Shown piece after piece: positions 23,437 to 35,022 of a DNA stretch of 64,000 nt. Each line of letters starts with the position of its first letter. Position 1 is the stretch's first letter. The stretch lies in the NCBI RefSeq assembly GCF_016906535.1, contig NC_057384.1:248001-312000 (forward strand). Reading direction: 5' to 3'. A program made the position numbers and the translations under genes. This stretch comes from Rhizoctonia solani. Taxonomy: Eukaryota > Basidiomycota > Agaricomycetes > Cantharellales > Ceratobasidiaceae. A model generated the notes under the pieces. It was not told the origin of the DNA and did not search any database. It saw nothing but the letters and a program-made list of their open reading frames with translations.

Positions 23437-24173
23437 GCACAGCACTTAAGATCCAACCCTCACAGAAGCGGCAGAAAGTGGAATAACCAAGCCTATTACT
23501 TGGAATCTTTGCCAATTACGTGGTAAATCCACATATAGTCCTGGATAAAACCACTATTACGCCCACTTCCTGCAAGCAGGTTCATGTGGCACAACGGCTT
23601 CCAGACTGCAAGTTACCCACTGTACACTCCTGGAAGAATCCAGTACATAGACTGGGGACTATTCTCTCAGTGAAGAGTAGAATACTGTAATATGTGCGCG
23701 GGTACATATCTTATATATCACAGCTTGGCTAACGGTTGCAGTTGTGCCTTAGGCAATGATTCAAGGATAACAGACCTCCAGATCTCCATTGAGTCTTGCC
23801 CATATTGAGGTGATGTGATTTTTGTCACTTGTGTTGCATCTCCCCCTTGCATATCTCATGTTTGCCGTAGTCTGTTTTTACATTTTACCACAGTTTTGTC
23901 CTACGTATTCATGCTCTTGCTAATCATATATTTCCAGGTCATAGCTTGCAACCCTTAAACTTGCTTGTCCATGGTGTCCTTTCTCAGCTCATTACCCCCT
24001 CCACTGCACTAGCACAATTGCGCGTTCTAAATGTCTGACACCTTTTTGTTTCCCAAATGCTTTTTGGAGGTGTGTTTCTCCTGATGGTGGAACAAGTTCC
24101 AATGTGCCTGCAGCAACAATGATTGACCAAATGCTACTGTAATGCTATTGGCACACAGTAGTCAAATTGCGCA
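23437..24173. other. probable right flank of the Tnp2 element, no gene
   Basis: The first part repeats the GAAGCGG...AAGTGGAATAACC motifs seen left of the solo LTR. Beyond about 23,600 nothing recognisable is seen. Confidence 0.4.
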
Positions 24174-24393
24174 CACTGTGGGGCAATAAGATCCTGAAAA
24201 TCAGTACATCAGTAAAATATTCCTTTTTTCAGTAGGATATGGTCTGAAAATTACAATGTTAGTATGCCTCCCTCAGCATGAATCAGACTAAAGAAGAATT
24301 GATACCTAAAATCAGTATGTATTGACCTTGATTTCAACTCAATTCTCACTTAAACACACGCACTGATTTTCAGCATTATAATGTTGTACAGTG
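24174..24393 (-). repeat. 220-bp MITE
   Basis: It is in the reverse orientation relative to the gag copy, starting CACTGTGGGGCAATAAGATCC and ending GTTGTACAGTG. It is flanked by GCA on both sides (24,171-24,173 and 24,394-24,396). Confidence 0.92.
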
Positions 24394-24755
24394 GCATCAG
24401 GTCATACTTTATAAGGTGTGCTTAGGATGGCAAGATTGCCAATTGTGTCATAAGCAAGGCTCACCCAATGCCATTTGAATAGGATTTGCTTTCCACTTTG
24501 CAATCAATGGGGTCATGTTGTCCCATAAGCCCTGTGTTTGATTCCAAAAAGAAGTTGATCACTATGAACTTGCTTGAGGATGTGTGGAGCTCATGACAGA
24601 GTACAAATGAATATATTTAATTGGCACTCACAGAATTGCTAAAGTCAATTTCCTTATCTACCTCAAATATATGATAACCTCAGCTAGGCTGTGCCACTGC
24701 TGCCTTCAAGCCTTTGATTGTCTCAATGACTTATGGTCTTTTTGATCACTGTATA

Positions 24756-26087
24756 CCCCAAAGGTATGGACAATCCAACCTCAGCAATCCAACCCCCAGG
24801 GGTGCAAGCTCCCTATAAGGTGAATCCAAGCCCCCAGGTCTGGATTACTGGCAAAATCCAACCCTTGTACTAATCTGGACCCTGCTCTCAGTGTTTTTGT
24901 AGGTGCAAAATCCAACACCTTACATCTGACCCCCTCCATCCAACCCCTGCAAGATCTGGTGCCTGGGTGCAGACATCTTGCACCAAGGTGCAGTTTCTTG
25001 TAAAATAGTGACAACAAATCAATTTAATCCATAAATATTGTAATTACACTCTCTAATGGATTGATGTATAAATGTGACCCCTAGGTGCGGAAAATCCGCC
25101 ACCATAGTTGACCTGGGGTGTGGGCTACCTGGCTCAAGGTTGCAAATATAAAGAAATTGGGGAAATTTTATAAATACAGTAAAAGCCCATGATATAGGTG
25201 TAGCAATAGTCCTGTATGCAGTCAAGACTGCCATAGTTGCTGTTGTGGTCAATTGAGTAGCATAAATAAAAATGTAGATAGTGCAAAAGTGAAGTGACTT
25301 GCAAAGAATAAATATATTGAGAAAACAATTTGAGTATCTAACAGAGTTGCAGTCAAACCTATGAGGTGTTAGCCAACTACTTACTTTGGAGCAAATGTAT
25401 GCTATTTTGGATAAGATATAATATACCCATAGCCAAAAATAAATGTGTTGTGAAGTCATTGAAACATTTGTGGCATACAATTCATCAGCTCAATCCCAGG
25501 TTTATAGTGTCAGAATTACTTGCCAAACTTTAGCCAATTTCTTAGCCAAAATACAATAGCTAAGCAGGGAAGGTCAGAGGCGGGGGGATAGACAGGAGGA
25601 AATTCACGCATGTCTGATGGCAGAGGTTTATATACCTTGGCGGAGTGGGAGCAGGGATGGTTGCACAAAGGGGGCTGTGCAGATGGTTGCATGGATATGC
25701 AGGCAGATTGCACAAAAATGCACTGGATGCAAAAAAGCGCAACCAGAGCAACCAAATTGGTGGCTATTATAGAACATTCAAGAGACAGATGATATATGCG
25801 GGCTGAGTGCTTCCTTATATAGAGATTAATACAAAAGTGATTCTCAGTCACATGACTTGTTCATCTAACTAATGCGTAGCAAGTAATCAAGAAGTTTATT
25901 AGAAATCCAACCACTGGCAAGAGTCTGACCCCCAGCAAGAGTCCAACCCCAGAAGACAACAAGGATCCAAACCCCACCAGGGGTTGGATTTTCATATCCG
26001 CACCCCCAGCCAAGCATATCTAGCTCTGGTAGGGTACAGATTCCTGGGCATCCAACCCCCAAGGTTGGATCATCTGTAGCTTTTGGG
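24756..26087. mobile_element. probable non-autonomous DNA element with ATCCAACC subterminal repeats
   Basis: The ends are imperfect inverted repeats: TACCCCAAAGGTATGG...ATCCAACCT on the left, and on the opposite strand of the right end TACCCAAAAGCTACAG...ATCCAACCT. Both are bounded by TA. Within about 200 bp of each end ATCCAACC-type motifs recur, at least five on the left and four on the right, mostly in one orientation. The AT-rich middle has no credible coding frame. There is no transposase inside, so movement would depend on another element. Confidence 0.55.
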
Positions 26088-26089
26088 TA

Positions 26090-26735
26090 CATGGTGGATT
26101 GCAAGCCATCAGTGGAGCAGGGCCCTGTTGTTATCTTGAGTGCTCATCCAATCAACTTTATAACTTGCAGAATAGCACTGACATATAGTATGCCACTACA
26201 AACGTGTTTCAAGTGGTACTTCAACAAATGCGCTGAGAGTTTAATTCATTGGCAGTGTCATTGTGCATTGCGCCAGGAGTCTGATGCTTGCAGCTAGTAA
26301 TGGAGTATATTGCGTCAATCTTAATATTTGAAAATACTCTCCATTATGGGCATATATAGTATCAAGCTCCACTCCACCACAACAAAACAATGACAGAGGG
26401 TTTGATTTACAGGGCACAAGTCAATTGTGGTGGATCTAAATGAAGGTAGCAATTTGCCCACCAAAGTTCTTATGGGAATCTATCTAGATCAATCTCAAGC
26501 CTGTGAAAGAGCACTGTACATGTCTGTGGTTTGTGGCTAGCGTTTTGGCCTACTGTTGGACTATATGGGGAAAATGGGTTGGCACATTGCACTTAAATGA
26601 CTTCCAAGGGACGGGGAGCACGGAAAGCAAATCCCCCCTACGTCACCTTGTGAGTTGGTGTGTTAAATGTATATAATAGTGTGGGCCCCCACACATTGCT
26701 ACAACCTAGTCTTCTCATTGGGCGTATAATTTGTC
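26090..26735. other. intergenic, no gene recognised
   Basis: Nothing recognisable. The last 100 bases lie directly upstream of the membrane protein gene and include ATGTATATAATAG near 26,668, a possible TATA element. Confidence 0.35.
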
Positions 26736-28968
26736 ATGTCCGGATACTCAGAGGTCTCCTCAGATACATCTTCCACCCTAAACAACTCGCTGCACCCACC
26801 CAAGTCTTGTTGTAGCTTGTCTGCTTGCTTTTACCAGTATCAGAAAGACATAGATCACCACCCACACCACCCACATGTTGCTCTCAGCTTGGGTACCAAA
26901 TATGAGCGGCCCCGGCTAGGCCTATGGCTCAGGCTTTTTGTGCCAGCTCTGTTGATATTTGATTTGACATCTGGAGCGGGCATCGCCATGGTTCTCTGGC
27001 TAGTCTGCAAGACAAAAGATATGGATTGGTTGGCCTCCATAGGCATAATTGTTAACGAGGGCGGAAAAAAATCAGACGGTCAACGGCGTTATAACTCAAA
27101 GTGCTAACTTGCAAATACTGACTTGGGAATCCCTTACTGTGAGCTTTGCTAAGTTTAAAGCCTCCAAATTATGACTTACTTATGTTCAAAGAGCGCTTTC
27201 ATACACACCACATCTCCAATCCTTATAATGCTCATTTCTTACCGCATTGCATATCTATGGATGGAGAGTCAGGTATACCCAGACGCAGCGTCCACAGATA
27301 TTGGTCCAACGCCACTCCAGTGAGATGGCTTTCTTTGTTGTATTCACGCAGATATGTATCTGACAGCAAACATATCAGGTACGGAATGTTGATTCAACTA
27401 CTTGGCTCCCCGAGTGTACTATCGCTGGGTACCACGGTGCGTTACTTCTTTTGTGGCTCAAGAGCTCCTGCACCGGCATACTTCTGGAAGGCTGTCGTTC
27501 TTGGAAGCGTGGTATACTTGGTCGGCCACCTTGTGGGGATGGCTGACTTATGGTTACATGAGACCACGATCGCCACAAAATATCTCAACCCATCCAATCC
27601 GGTGCTCAATACGTCTTTTATCTTCAATTCGATTGCATGTAACAGCAACCCAAACGAAACGTGCGCGTCCAGTGCCTGAGCGTGGGCCTCAGAAAATCCA
27701 GACTTGCTTCTACTTGGGCTCAAGGTGATTTCGAACTTTACCCAGCTAAACCAAACTGTTATCACCTTACAAGCCGACCACGGTAAACATATGTCTATTC
27801 TTATCCCGACAGAAGAGCACCCCGACACTGAATTCACTGCGGATACCTTTGGTGTAAAGGCAAACTGTTTGGTGCCACCTGTGATCAACGGAACTCAGTG
27901 TGAACTTGGCGAATCCGGGCTCGACTGTTCCGCAGCCCAACCGCCGGAGACACCATAGCACTAGAGAATGCGATATTCACAGACTATTACTTTGACTGGA
28001 TCGAACAGGCTTATCGCGGGAATCAAACCTCAGTACAGACTCTTCAGCCTCGCAATCATCGAAAGCCTGCGACCAATTCAACCGCATCGTTGATCCAACT
28101 CAGCTGTGACATGCCACCGGCATTCGTGCCTAAGGAAACCTTGGCCCCATCCATATTGCGCGTGAAGGACCACTACCGCAAGTATAGGCTGTATGCGTCG
28201 TGCAGCATCATAGTATTTAACGTGACTGCTAAATACAACGGGAGTGCCGAAGAAAGTCAGTACTGGAGCCTCGAGGGTGCTATTCCATCTAGCCCCGAGT
28301 TCACCGATATTGTCCTTGATGCACATAACCATAACGCAGCCAGCGATCACATAGCCATGAACATCAAGAGCCGTGCAATGAAGAGTCAAACTGATCATGA
28401 GATCGCTACTTTCCTTGGGCAAGAGGTGTCTCGCTTGGCTCTGGGCATGAGCGCTGGAATATTTGAGTCTTCCAAAGCGAAGAACGTTGTTAAGCGTAAT
28501 CCTATACTTGTTGGACGTTACAAACTGGCCCCGTTCCTTGCACTCGTACTACTTTTATTCATCTACGGTGTTATAGCATTCATCGTGTTTCTTATGTCAT
28601 TCAACATGCGTTCAGGCACCATTGCTATTCCTCATGACCTCCGAGTACCTGAATCGGCGGAGCGAGAAAAGTGCAAAAGCGTGTCGATACTAGAGTTGGT
28701 GCAGTTCCGGCTTAGCAGCCCTATACCGACGGTGATGCAACTTTTATCTCCACCGATCAAGTCACTGCATAATCCTATTCCGAGCGACCCAGATGCTCAG
28801 TCCGTGTCTCGAAGTGTTGGAAGACTCATTAGTACAGAGACTGACCCTTCGGAGTGCACCGAACGTCGAGTGAGGCTGGAGATTGAAGAGACAACAGTTA
28901 GGCCCCGATTTGGGGCATGGGGAGACGAGGTAATTATCGTGAAATCCAATTCCACCAACCCTCTGTGA
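26736..28968 (+). CDS. multi-pass membrane protein of an Agaricomycete family, possibly frame-broken
   Basis: The reading starts MSGYSEVSSDTSSTLNNS and reaches a first membrane segment near 26,930-27,010 (LWLRLFVPALLIFDL ... AMVLWLV). Later pieces include a second hydrophobic block (YFWKAVVLGSVVYLVGHLVG), an extracellular-like Asn-rich region, and a long last exon (28,090-28,968) with LALVLLLFIYGVIAFIVFLM. A cytoplasmic tail ends TTVRPRFGAWGDEV. The family is common in such fungi but has no known function that I can name. The frame changes at an A7 run near 27,066: the conserved continuation VNGVITQSANLQ lies in the neighbouring frame with one A fewer. A further change near 27,680 may be an intron. 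It is either a decaying gene or a model with uncertain introns. Confidence 0.6.
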
Positions 28969-30550
28969 GCTGAGCAATACTATGTATATATGTATGAATA
29001 TGTAAACTAGCCGTGTTGAAGTGTATGCATCATAAGATCTGTGGAGAAGGTATGACGAGATGTTGATAACTATATGCATGCGAGTATAGGAATTTAGTCA
29101 TCGGTAAGATTAATGTGACCTGTATTACTATTGATCGCTTGTCACCTCTCTGACTCCAAAATCAATACTTAGGCTCCGGGGCTCTGACTTTCTAAGACCC
29201 GTGCATATGATGTTGCTAGGCTCCAGATGGTCCGAGGAATCCGGCACGGAGCGCGTACCGGATGATTACGGAGCACCCAGACGCGAGTTTACCTCGCGTT
29301 GGGGTAGCCATCTTGGCTAACAGTCATAGCAGAGCGAGAGGTGGGAGAAAATGTTGATAACTTAAGCTTATACAAGCCGACTTAAGCCGACCCAGGTTGT
29401 TGAGGAGTTGGTAATTAGTATACAAGCACCGAGTAGTGCATCGGGATGATGGGCGGGACTTAAGAAAATAGGGGTGCCTCGGAAGGCCGAGCGCGGCGTA
29501 CGAGTGTGCTCAACCACGAACACCAAGTAGTCACGTGGTTGCGCCACTCCAGCCTCGGCTCGCGCATCTCCGTCAGCTCCGAGTCACAACCCCACTCACA
29601 GAGGTCGCCGGTCGAAAGGTTAAATGATGTTATTTTGCTTATGCTGACATAAAAATTTATAGAGATCATCGCATGAGCAGCCAGCCTTCGTCTTCCCTTC
29701 ACACCGCTCTCTAATCATCTAAGGTAGCCTTCAGAATAGCTACCCTGGACGATTAGGGAGTGGCGTCAAGGGAAGACCAAGGTTGGCCACCCACATGGTA
29801 ATTTCCATGTATTTTATGCCAGTGTGAGTACTCGTAGAAACACAGGGTTCCGGGAGCTTAATACAACACTGCTAATAATGTTAACTATAAACCTGTGTCA
29901 ATGCTTGTATTTCATGTGCCTGACCTGAATAATTATGGGGTCTTTGCTATCCGATACTATTAACGGTATAAACTTGAAACATTCACTGAACTCTGATACA
30001 CCTATTGTCCGAATTTTCCAAGCAACCACCATAAGCACTCGAACCTAGCCTCGCATCTTTGCGTATTGAATCTCCACCTGAAACTCTGAGTTTCAAACCA
30101 AATTTGACTATATGCGGTAGTCCATCAACCAATCAGACTAAGACTTGGAACTGTAGGCACATACGATATCGGTATTCGCCCGATGCCCCGAGAAATCAAC
30201 CATCCAGCGTTCCATATTCGGGTGCTCCAGCTCAAATCGGTCCCCACAATACAGTCCTTCCCTTGAGCAAAACAAGCCTCCTACGGGCAGCTCGACAGTT
30301 TGGCTTTCCAACGCAAACTCTAATTGCTTGCAGTTATAAGGGGTGAGGAGACTGGATAGTTGCGTTGTGGCCTCTGTCTCACCTGATGCAGTTTGCGCTT
30401 GTTCTGTCCTTGCAACACGATTCGTCTTTTTTACTTTTCCAATTACAACCAGTACAACAACCGTCCGAAACTGATATCGACGTAAAACAACCGAAGAGAA
30501 AAAAAATAAGATACGAATGAAGAGATCAATGTCCGAAACTCAGCTCATTA
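28969..30550. other. intergenic, no gene; GC-richer block with hairpins
   Basis: At 29,713-29,758 an imperfect inverted repeat reads CTAATCATCTAAGGTAGC ... GCTACCCTGGACGATTAG. A shorter hairpin, CGCGAGTTTACCTCGCG, lies near 29,283. The 29,200-29,780 block is richer in G and C than its surroundings and may be a relic of a transposable element, but I found no matching ends. Confidence 0.35.
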
Positions 30551-32753
30551 CTACCTATTTCTCCGAATGGGCCCTCCCATTATGCTTACTCCCCCATCTA
30601 CCGCGCGAGGCCGAGGCCCGCGTATCTCACTCGGCCTTCGTTCGTGTCTACCTCCACTCCCATTTCGTACCGTGGCCTGGCTCGCTCTATTGTCCACCTT
30701 GACCGCCCCGTTCGCGTTCCCGCTTCCGCTCCCCACGTCGGTAGTCATCACATCTCTCTGGGCCCTCCGCCTTGGCTCATACTTGGCCGTCAGCTCGACT
30801 ATGTTCCTTGGTCCAGGCCGTTCGTCCTCCGTCTCAGCCTGTATCGGAACGCTTGTTGATCTTGGTCTCCCGCCCCCTGCTCCTACTTCATGGGCCCTAA
30901 ACTGACCCGCATCTGTCCCTGCTCTCGGCCGGCCCCTGTCTTCCTGATCTGTCTGTGCGTCTTGCCCCTCCCGTCGCCGCCTTCGCTTCTTCTTTCTGAC
31001 TCTAACGTCTGAGAATTGGAGACGAAGTTGTTCGATCTGGTCTGGCGTCATCTGGGACACCGGAATCATCAACATCTGGTCCGATCGTCTGGGGTGAGCC
31101 ATGGGGGATTGTTGCGATTGGTGAGTGCGGTGTGTATGTGTGGGGGGCCAGACATGCTGCGGTGATCGAGGAGAGGTAGTTGTAGCTGAAGGCATCGGCT
31201 GAGGTTGTACGTATGGATAGGTGTAAGGCACTGTTTGTCCATAGGTCGGTGGTTGCGGGGAACCATAGGCAAGCGTCCTAACATGGTCTACTCCTAATCC
31301 GGGTGGAAGCACATATTCTTGTGGCGGCAAGTTCGAGTGCACATGGTTGGGTGTGCGGGTACGGTGCCCAGGAACAGGAGAGGGTGTTGCGAGCGTGCGC
31401 GTGGATGCCGAATGACCCGGTGTTGGAGTCAGGTTCCTGGAATGAGAGTGATAGTGCTGTCCCAGGTTTCCGGCAGATGGTTGGTTACGGATATTAACGG
31501 TGTCTATCGATGAACAATGAGCCAAGTGCACGTCGCTATTTCTTCGGGATCGCTGTACGTAAGGATCGTAGTATTGGCCGTATCCGCTCCCTCCAGACCC
31601 AGAACTGGGGCCTGTAGACAACGGTTCGTAGTCGAGTGGATACAGCCAAGCATCAATCTTGTCCGGGTTACTCTGGGACTTGCGAGACGAGTCTCGGCCC
31701 ATTTTGCGCGACCACCATCCCCAGCGCCCAAGATGTTCCTCTACGTCGCATCAGCAAGTATCGATAGGTCGCGTGAGATGGAGCGTACCATTTTCAGTTG
31801 ACATAGCACCTCCATCGATATCATAACCTGGCGGAGCACGAGAAGAAGGAGATACTTTATTACGGCGGCGGTAGAGCCATGTGGCCATACCAACCAGTAG
31901 TAGAAGGGCGAGGACTGAGCAAATGACAATTGGTACGTATGGAGGATGCTCCTTTGATCGCTCGGAATGTCCGGTGGAGGATGTCGTGGATACGGTAGAA
32001 ATGTAAGCGCTCGTAGAAGTTGAAGGAAACGCCGTGGAACTCGAAGTGGGTATAGTGCCGACTGCGAGTTGTGCGGAAGATACGTTCCTGTTGTGGAGTT
32101 AGAAGCGCCATAACAAATAGAAGCAATGTAGTTCACCTACCACTTTTCATCCCCTGCGCTTGGTTGTACAAGGACCCAGTCTGGGACTGAGAGGGGGGGA
32201 GACCGCGAGGTGACGACTGCGGGCAGACTAAAAGCGGTACGGGTGATCGGCGTCAATCAGACCAATCTGTCTGTGGTAATTATCGCCTAAACTTACCTTC
32301 CATTCTGTCGTGTATCGACCGGACACCCCGACCACCACGATTGGTATGTACTCGATAACTGATTGGGTGGTTTTGTTGTTTGGCATACCCAACAAGCAGA
32401 TACGAGCTATGAAAACATGAGCAATGACAAAGCAATGGAGATGCACAGCATAAGCACCATACTCATCCATATCAAAGGCTACTCACAGCGTACGTAGCAG
32501 TCGAACAGCAACATGCACTGCTCGAGTTACTCCCAAGACTATTACACGACACATCCACCGACAGATGATTTACGCTCGCATTTGCGTTGCAAACCTTCAA
32601 CATATTCTCCAAAATCTGGCCTAAAAATCCTATATCCAATCAGTTTCACTCGGCTCAAGATTCAAGAACCGACTTGCATGGTGATTCCCCTTGTTTGTTG
32701 AACATCCAACCGTTCGCCAACGAGTTCGTACATCCCGGGTCGAGCGTAGACAT
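30551..32753 (-). CDS. single-pass membrane protein with Cys-rich ectodomain
   Basis: Read on the minus strand, the ectodomain begins with a block like GCTNSLANGWMFNKQGESPC. It then continues ILENMLKVCNANASVN, SSACCCSTATYALVSACWVC and QSWWSGCPVDTRQNGS. A Ser/Thr-rich stalk follows, then one membrane segment, YVPIVICSVLALLLLVGMATWL, with the stop-transfer YRRRNK. The long last exon (31,702-30,551) is a disordered Pro/Ser/Gln-rich tail of about 380 residues, with KKKRRRRR and many RP motifs. The pattern matches a widespread Agaricomycete membrane protein family of unknown role; a surface sensor is a guess. The start at 32,753 (MSTLDPG) lacks a signal peptide, so a further 5' exon may exist. Confidence 0.68.
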
Positions 32754-34405
32754 GGACGAGACAAACTCATGGGCCAGGGCTGTGTTCTAGCCGTCGTTGC
32801 ACGCAGCATCTAGAGTCAAGAATGAGTAAGCACCACGTGATTGCTTCGCTGCCACCGTAGCCGCCGCGATGACGCCCCTGTCAATCGAAATTTGATCCCG
32901 CGATTAGACTTGCTCAAATGAACATACGTTGACTACTATGGCCGATCGACCCGGCGGATTATGTGTAGGCACCGATGTATACGGACCAACAACAGCAGAC
33001 TCTCGCGAGTAGTTGTGCACTGGAATCTAGACAGAACCTGCCAAATGCGTGTGTATCTCAGTTCTTAGCGAAATGGATCTCATTGTAAATACCTTTATCA
33101 CATGGACAATGCATCAGAATCGACAGAAAATCTCCACATTTGGAATACATCCCGCTGCATCTGTCTCTGTTTCTCTTCGCCTAGTTTAATTTGTGTCCAG
33201 TGCATCGCTTCGCCGTAGTGTGCACAGCATGCCTCACCACTGCTTCACTCGTCCTCCCAAATCACTTATGAAACACTGCATTCCGCTTGCGCCACGTTTT
33301 ATACAGTAGATCTTTGGTTAAGTTTATGAATTCGAAGCAACCCCACTATATTGGATCTGGACACTGGTCTAGATGAGTAAGAGATCTGCCGTAAGCATTT
33401 CCGGTACACAAATCATACCCGAGTCCCGTAGTGGGCGGAGCCCGTTTATACAATATGCATCGAATCATGCTGTTGTCTCACTCGATTGGGGTCTCAGTGC
33501 ATCAAGCCCCCATGGAATCGTTTTCCTATTATGCCGCCATATCTATCCGGACCTTGAATGAGCCAATTTAAAAAAGCCGAATGATATATGTATGTCAGGT
33601 ACTGGATAGCGGCGTACTCGGTCTATTACCCATGTGTGGACAATTTCACCATGATATGCTCGCATGAAACTCATATTAGTTCTTTTGAGTCCAAATGGGG
33701 TCTTTTCCCCACCTCCTTCCTGTTAAACTACCGACTTGGTCGCTGTATAAAATTAGGCATATCAATACGGGCTAGATACCTATATCGATAATTGACCCAT
33801 ATCTCTGCGGCCGAGGCTCGAATGATACCCATAGTTTAAATAAACATCAGGACACCAAGTTCGACTTCGATCACATATTCCGTACTTAGGAGTATTCGAT
33901 ACATCAACTACGTGCATGAACAATGGTTTGGTGCTTAAGTTTGAATTTGAATTTGTGACTAGGGTACTCTGTGCGCAAGTGATTGACTGTTGAATACAAC
34001 GTCGATTCCACGGCGTCGTGATAAGAGCTCAACTGAACATGTTCAAATGTGCCCCTTTACTTTCCAGTCCCCTACACGCTCTCTCCTCACCACCCCGTTT
34101 CCCGCCTATGTCATCTCACGCTCGTGAACCGCATGTATCCCCAGTGTTCTACGCTCGGGACCTAGATAAGAAATGAATGCATATACAAATCAGACTGTAC
34201 CTTATAACCTGCATCTCATTCTTAAGTTTAAATCCATCCAATTCGTTCAAAGTTTCGGTCATTCGCTTCTTAAAGCGCTGTTTATATTTTAGTTATTTCT
34301 TTTATTGTTTGATCTTACTCATGATCAATATTGACACATGAATTTATTGTTCTCCGCTTTGCTCTATTATTCTGGGCTGTTTCTGAGACGTTGGGTTCAC
34401 CTGCT
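32754..34405. other. intergenic, no gene recognised
   Basis: Only short frames without recognisable domains. An upstream exon of the leftward membrane protein gene could lie in the first 200 bp. Confidence 0.4.
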
Positions 34406-34625
34406 CACTGTGGTGTGATAAGATCCTGAAAATCAGTACATCAGTAAAAGATCCCTTTTTTCAGTAGGATATGGCCTGAAACTTACAATGTTAGTATGCC
34501 TCCCTCAGCATGAATCAGACTATAGAAGAATTGATACCTAAAATCAGTATGTATTGACCTTGATTTCAGCTCAATTCTCACTTAAACACACGCACTAATT
34601 TTCAGCATTATAACCTTGTACAGTG
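34406..34625 (-). repeat. 220-bp MITE
   Basis: It is nearly identical to the copy at 24,174 and in the same orientation, starting CACTGTGGTGTGATAAG. It is flanked by GCT on both sides (34,403-34,405 and 34,626-34,628). Confidence 0.93.
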
Positions 34626-35022
34626 GCTCAAGTGCAATATGAATGATAGAGTCAAATTTTATGAGTATAGATGTGACTAAATAATGGCATGGCTTTTGAT
34701 TCTCTATTATGCCAACCTCTATAGCTATATAGGCCGCCCCGGTTTGAAACTTACAATATTTGATCACAATCTCACCAGATGTTTATGTGCTGTAGTACGC
34801 GAAGGGCTATTTTTGATTAGACGTTGGGTATATATGCCCGGCTTGTACTCATGCTGACATAAAGTATGTGAACACGATAGATTGATTTCTATATCAATGA
34901 CAAAGAGACTAATCACTCATCACATACGATTGGATTTATATCAAAGAGTGTTGCTATACATGAAGATGTATGCGTTTATTTAGTTGTTGAATAATTGCCA
35001 TGACTTATCTTTTATCGCCTCG

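Larger units (their letters stand above)
10078..23500. mobile_element. Tnp2-type DNA transposon, composite with nested insertions
   Basis: The unit holds a minus-strand Tnp2-family transposase (10,455-20,793, split by a Gypsy insertion) and a divergent plus-strand accessory gene (21,031-22,689). Both outer flanks carry CCACTT...AGAAGCGG blocks in opposite orientation. On the left are 10,129-10,146 and the GCCGCTTTCC/AAGCGGCT pair just before it. On the right is CCGCTTCTCAGAAGTGG before the solo LTR at 22,873 and GAAGCGGCAGAAAGTGG near 23,466. I read these as subterminal inverted repeats, but I could not fix the exact ends or a target duplication. The boundaries given are estimates. It resembles the fungal Plavaka/CMC-like group. 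Confidence 0.5.

Noticed and set aside
25019..25480. 153-codon minus-strand frame inside the ATCCAACC element
   Set aside because: AT-driven hydrophobic composition, no domain, and it lies in a non-autonomous repeat.
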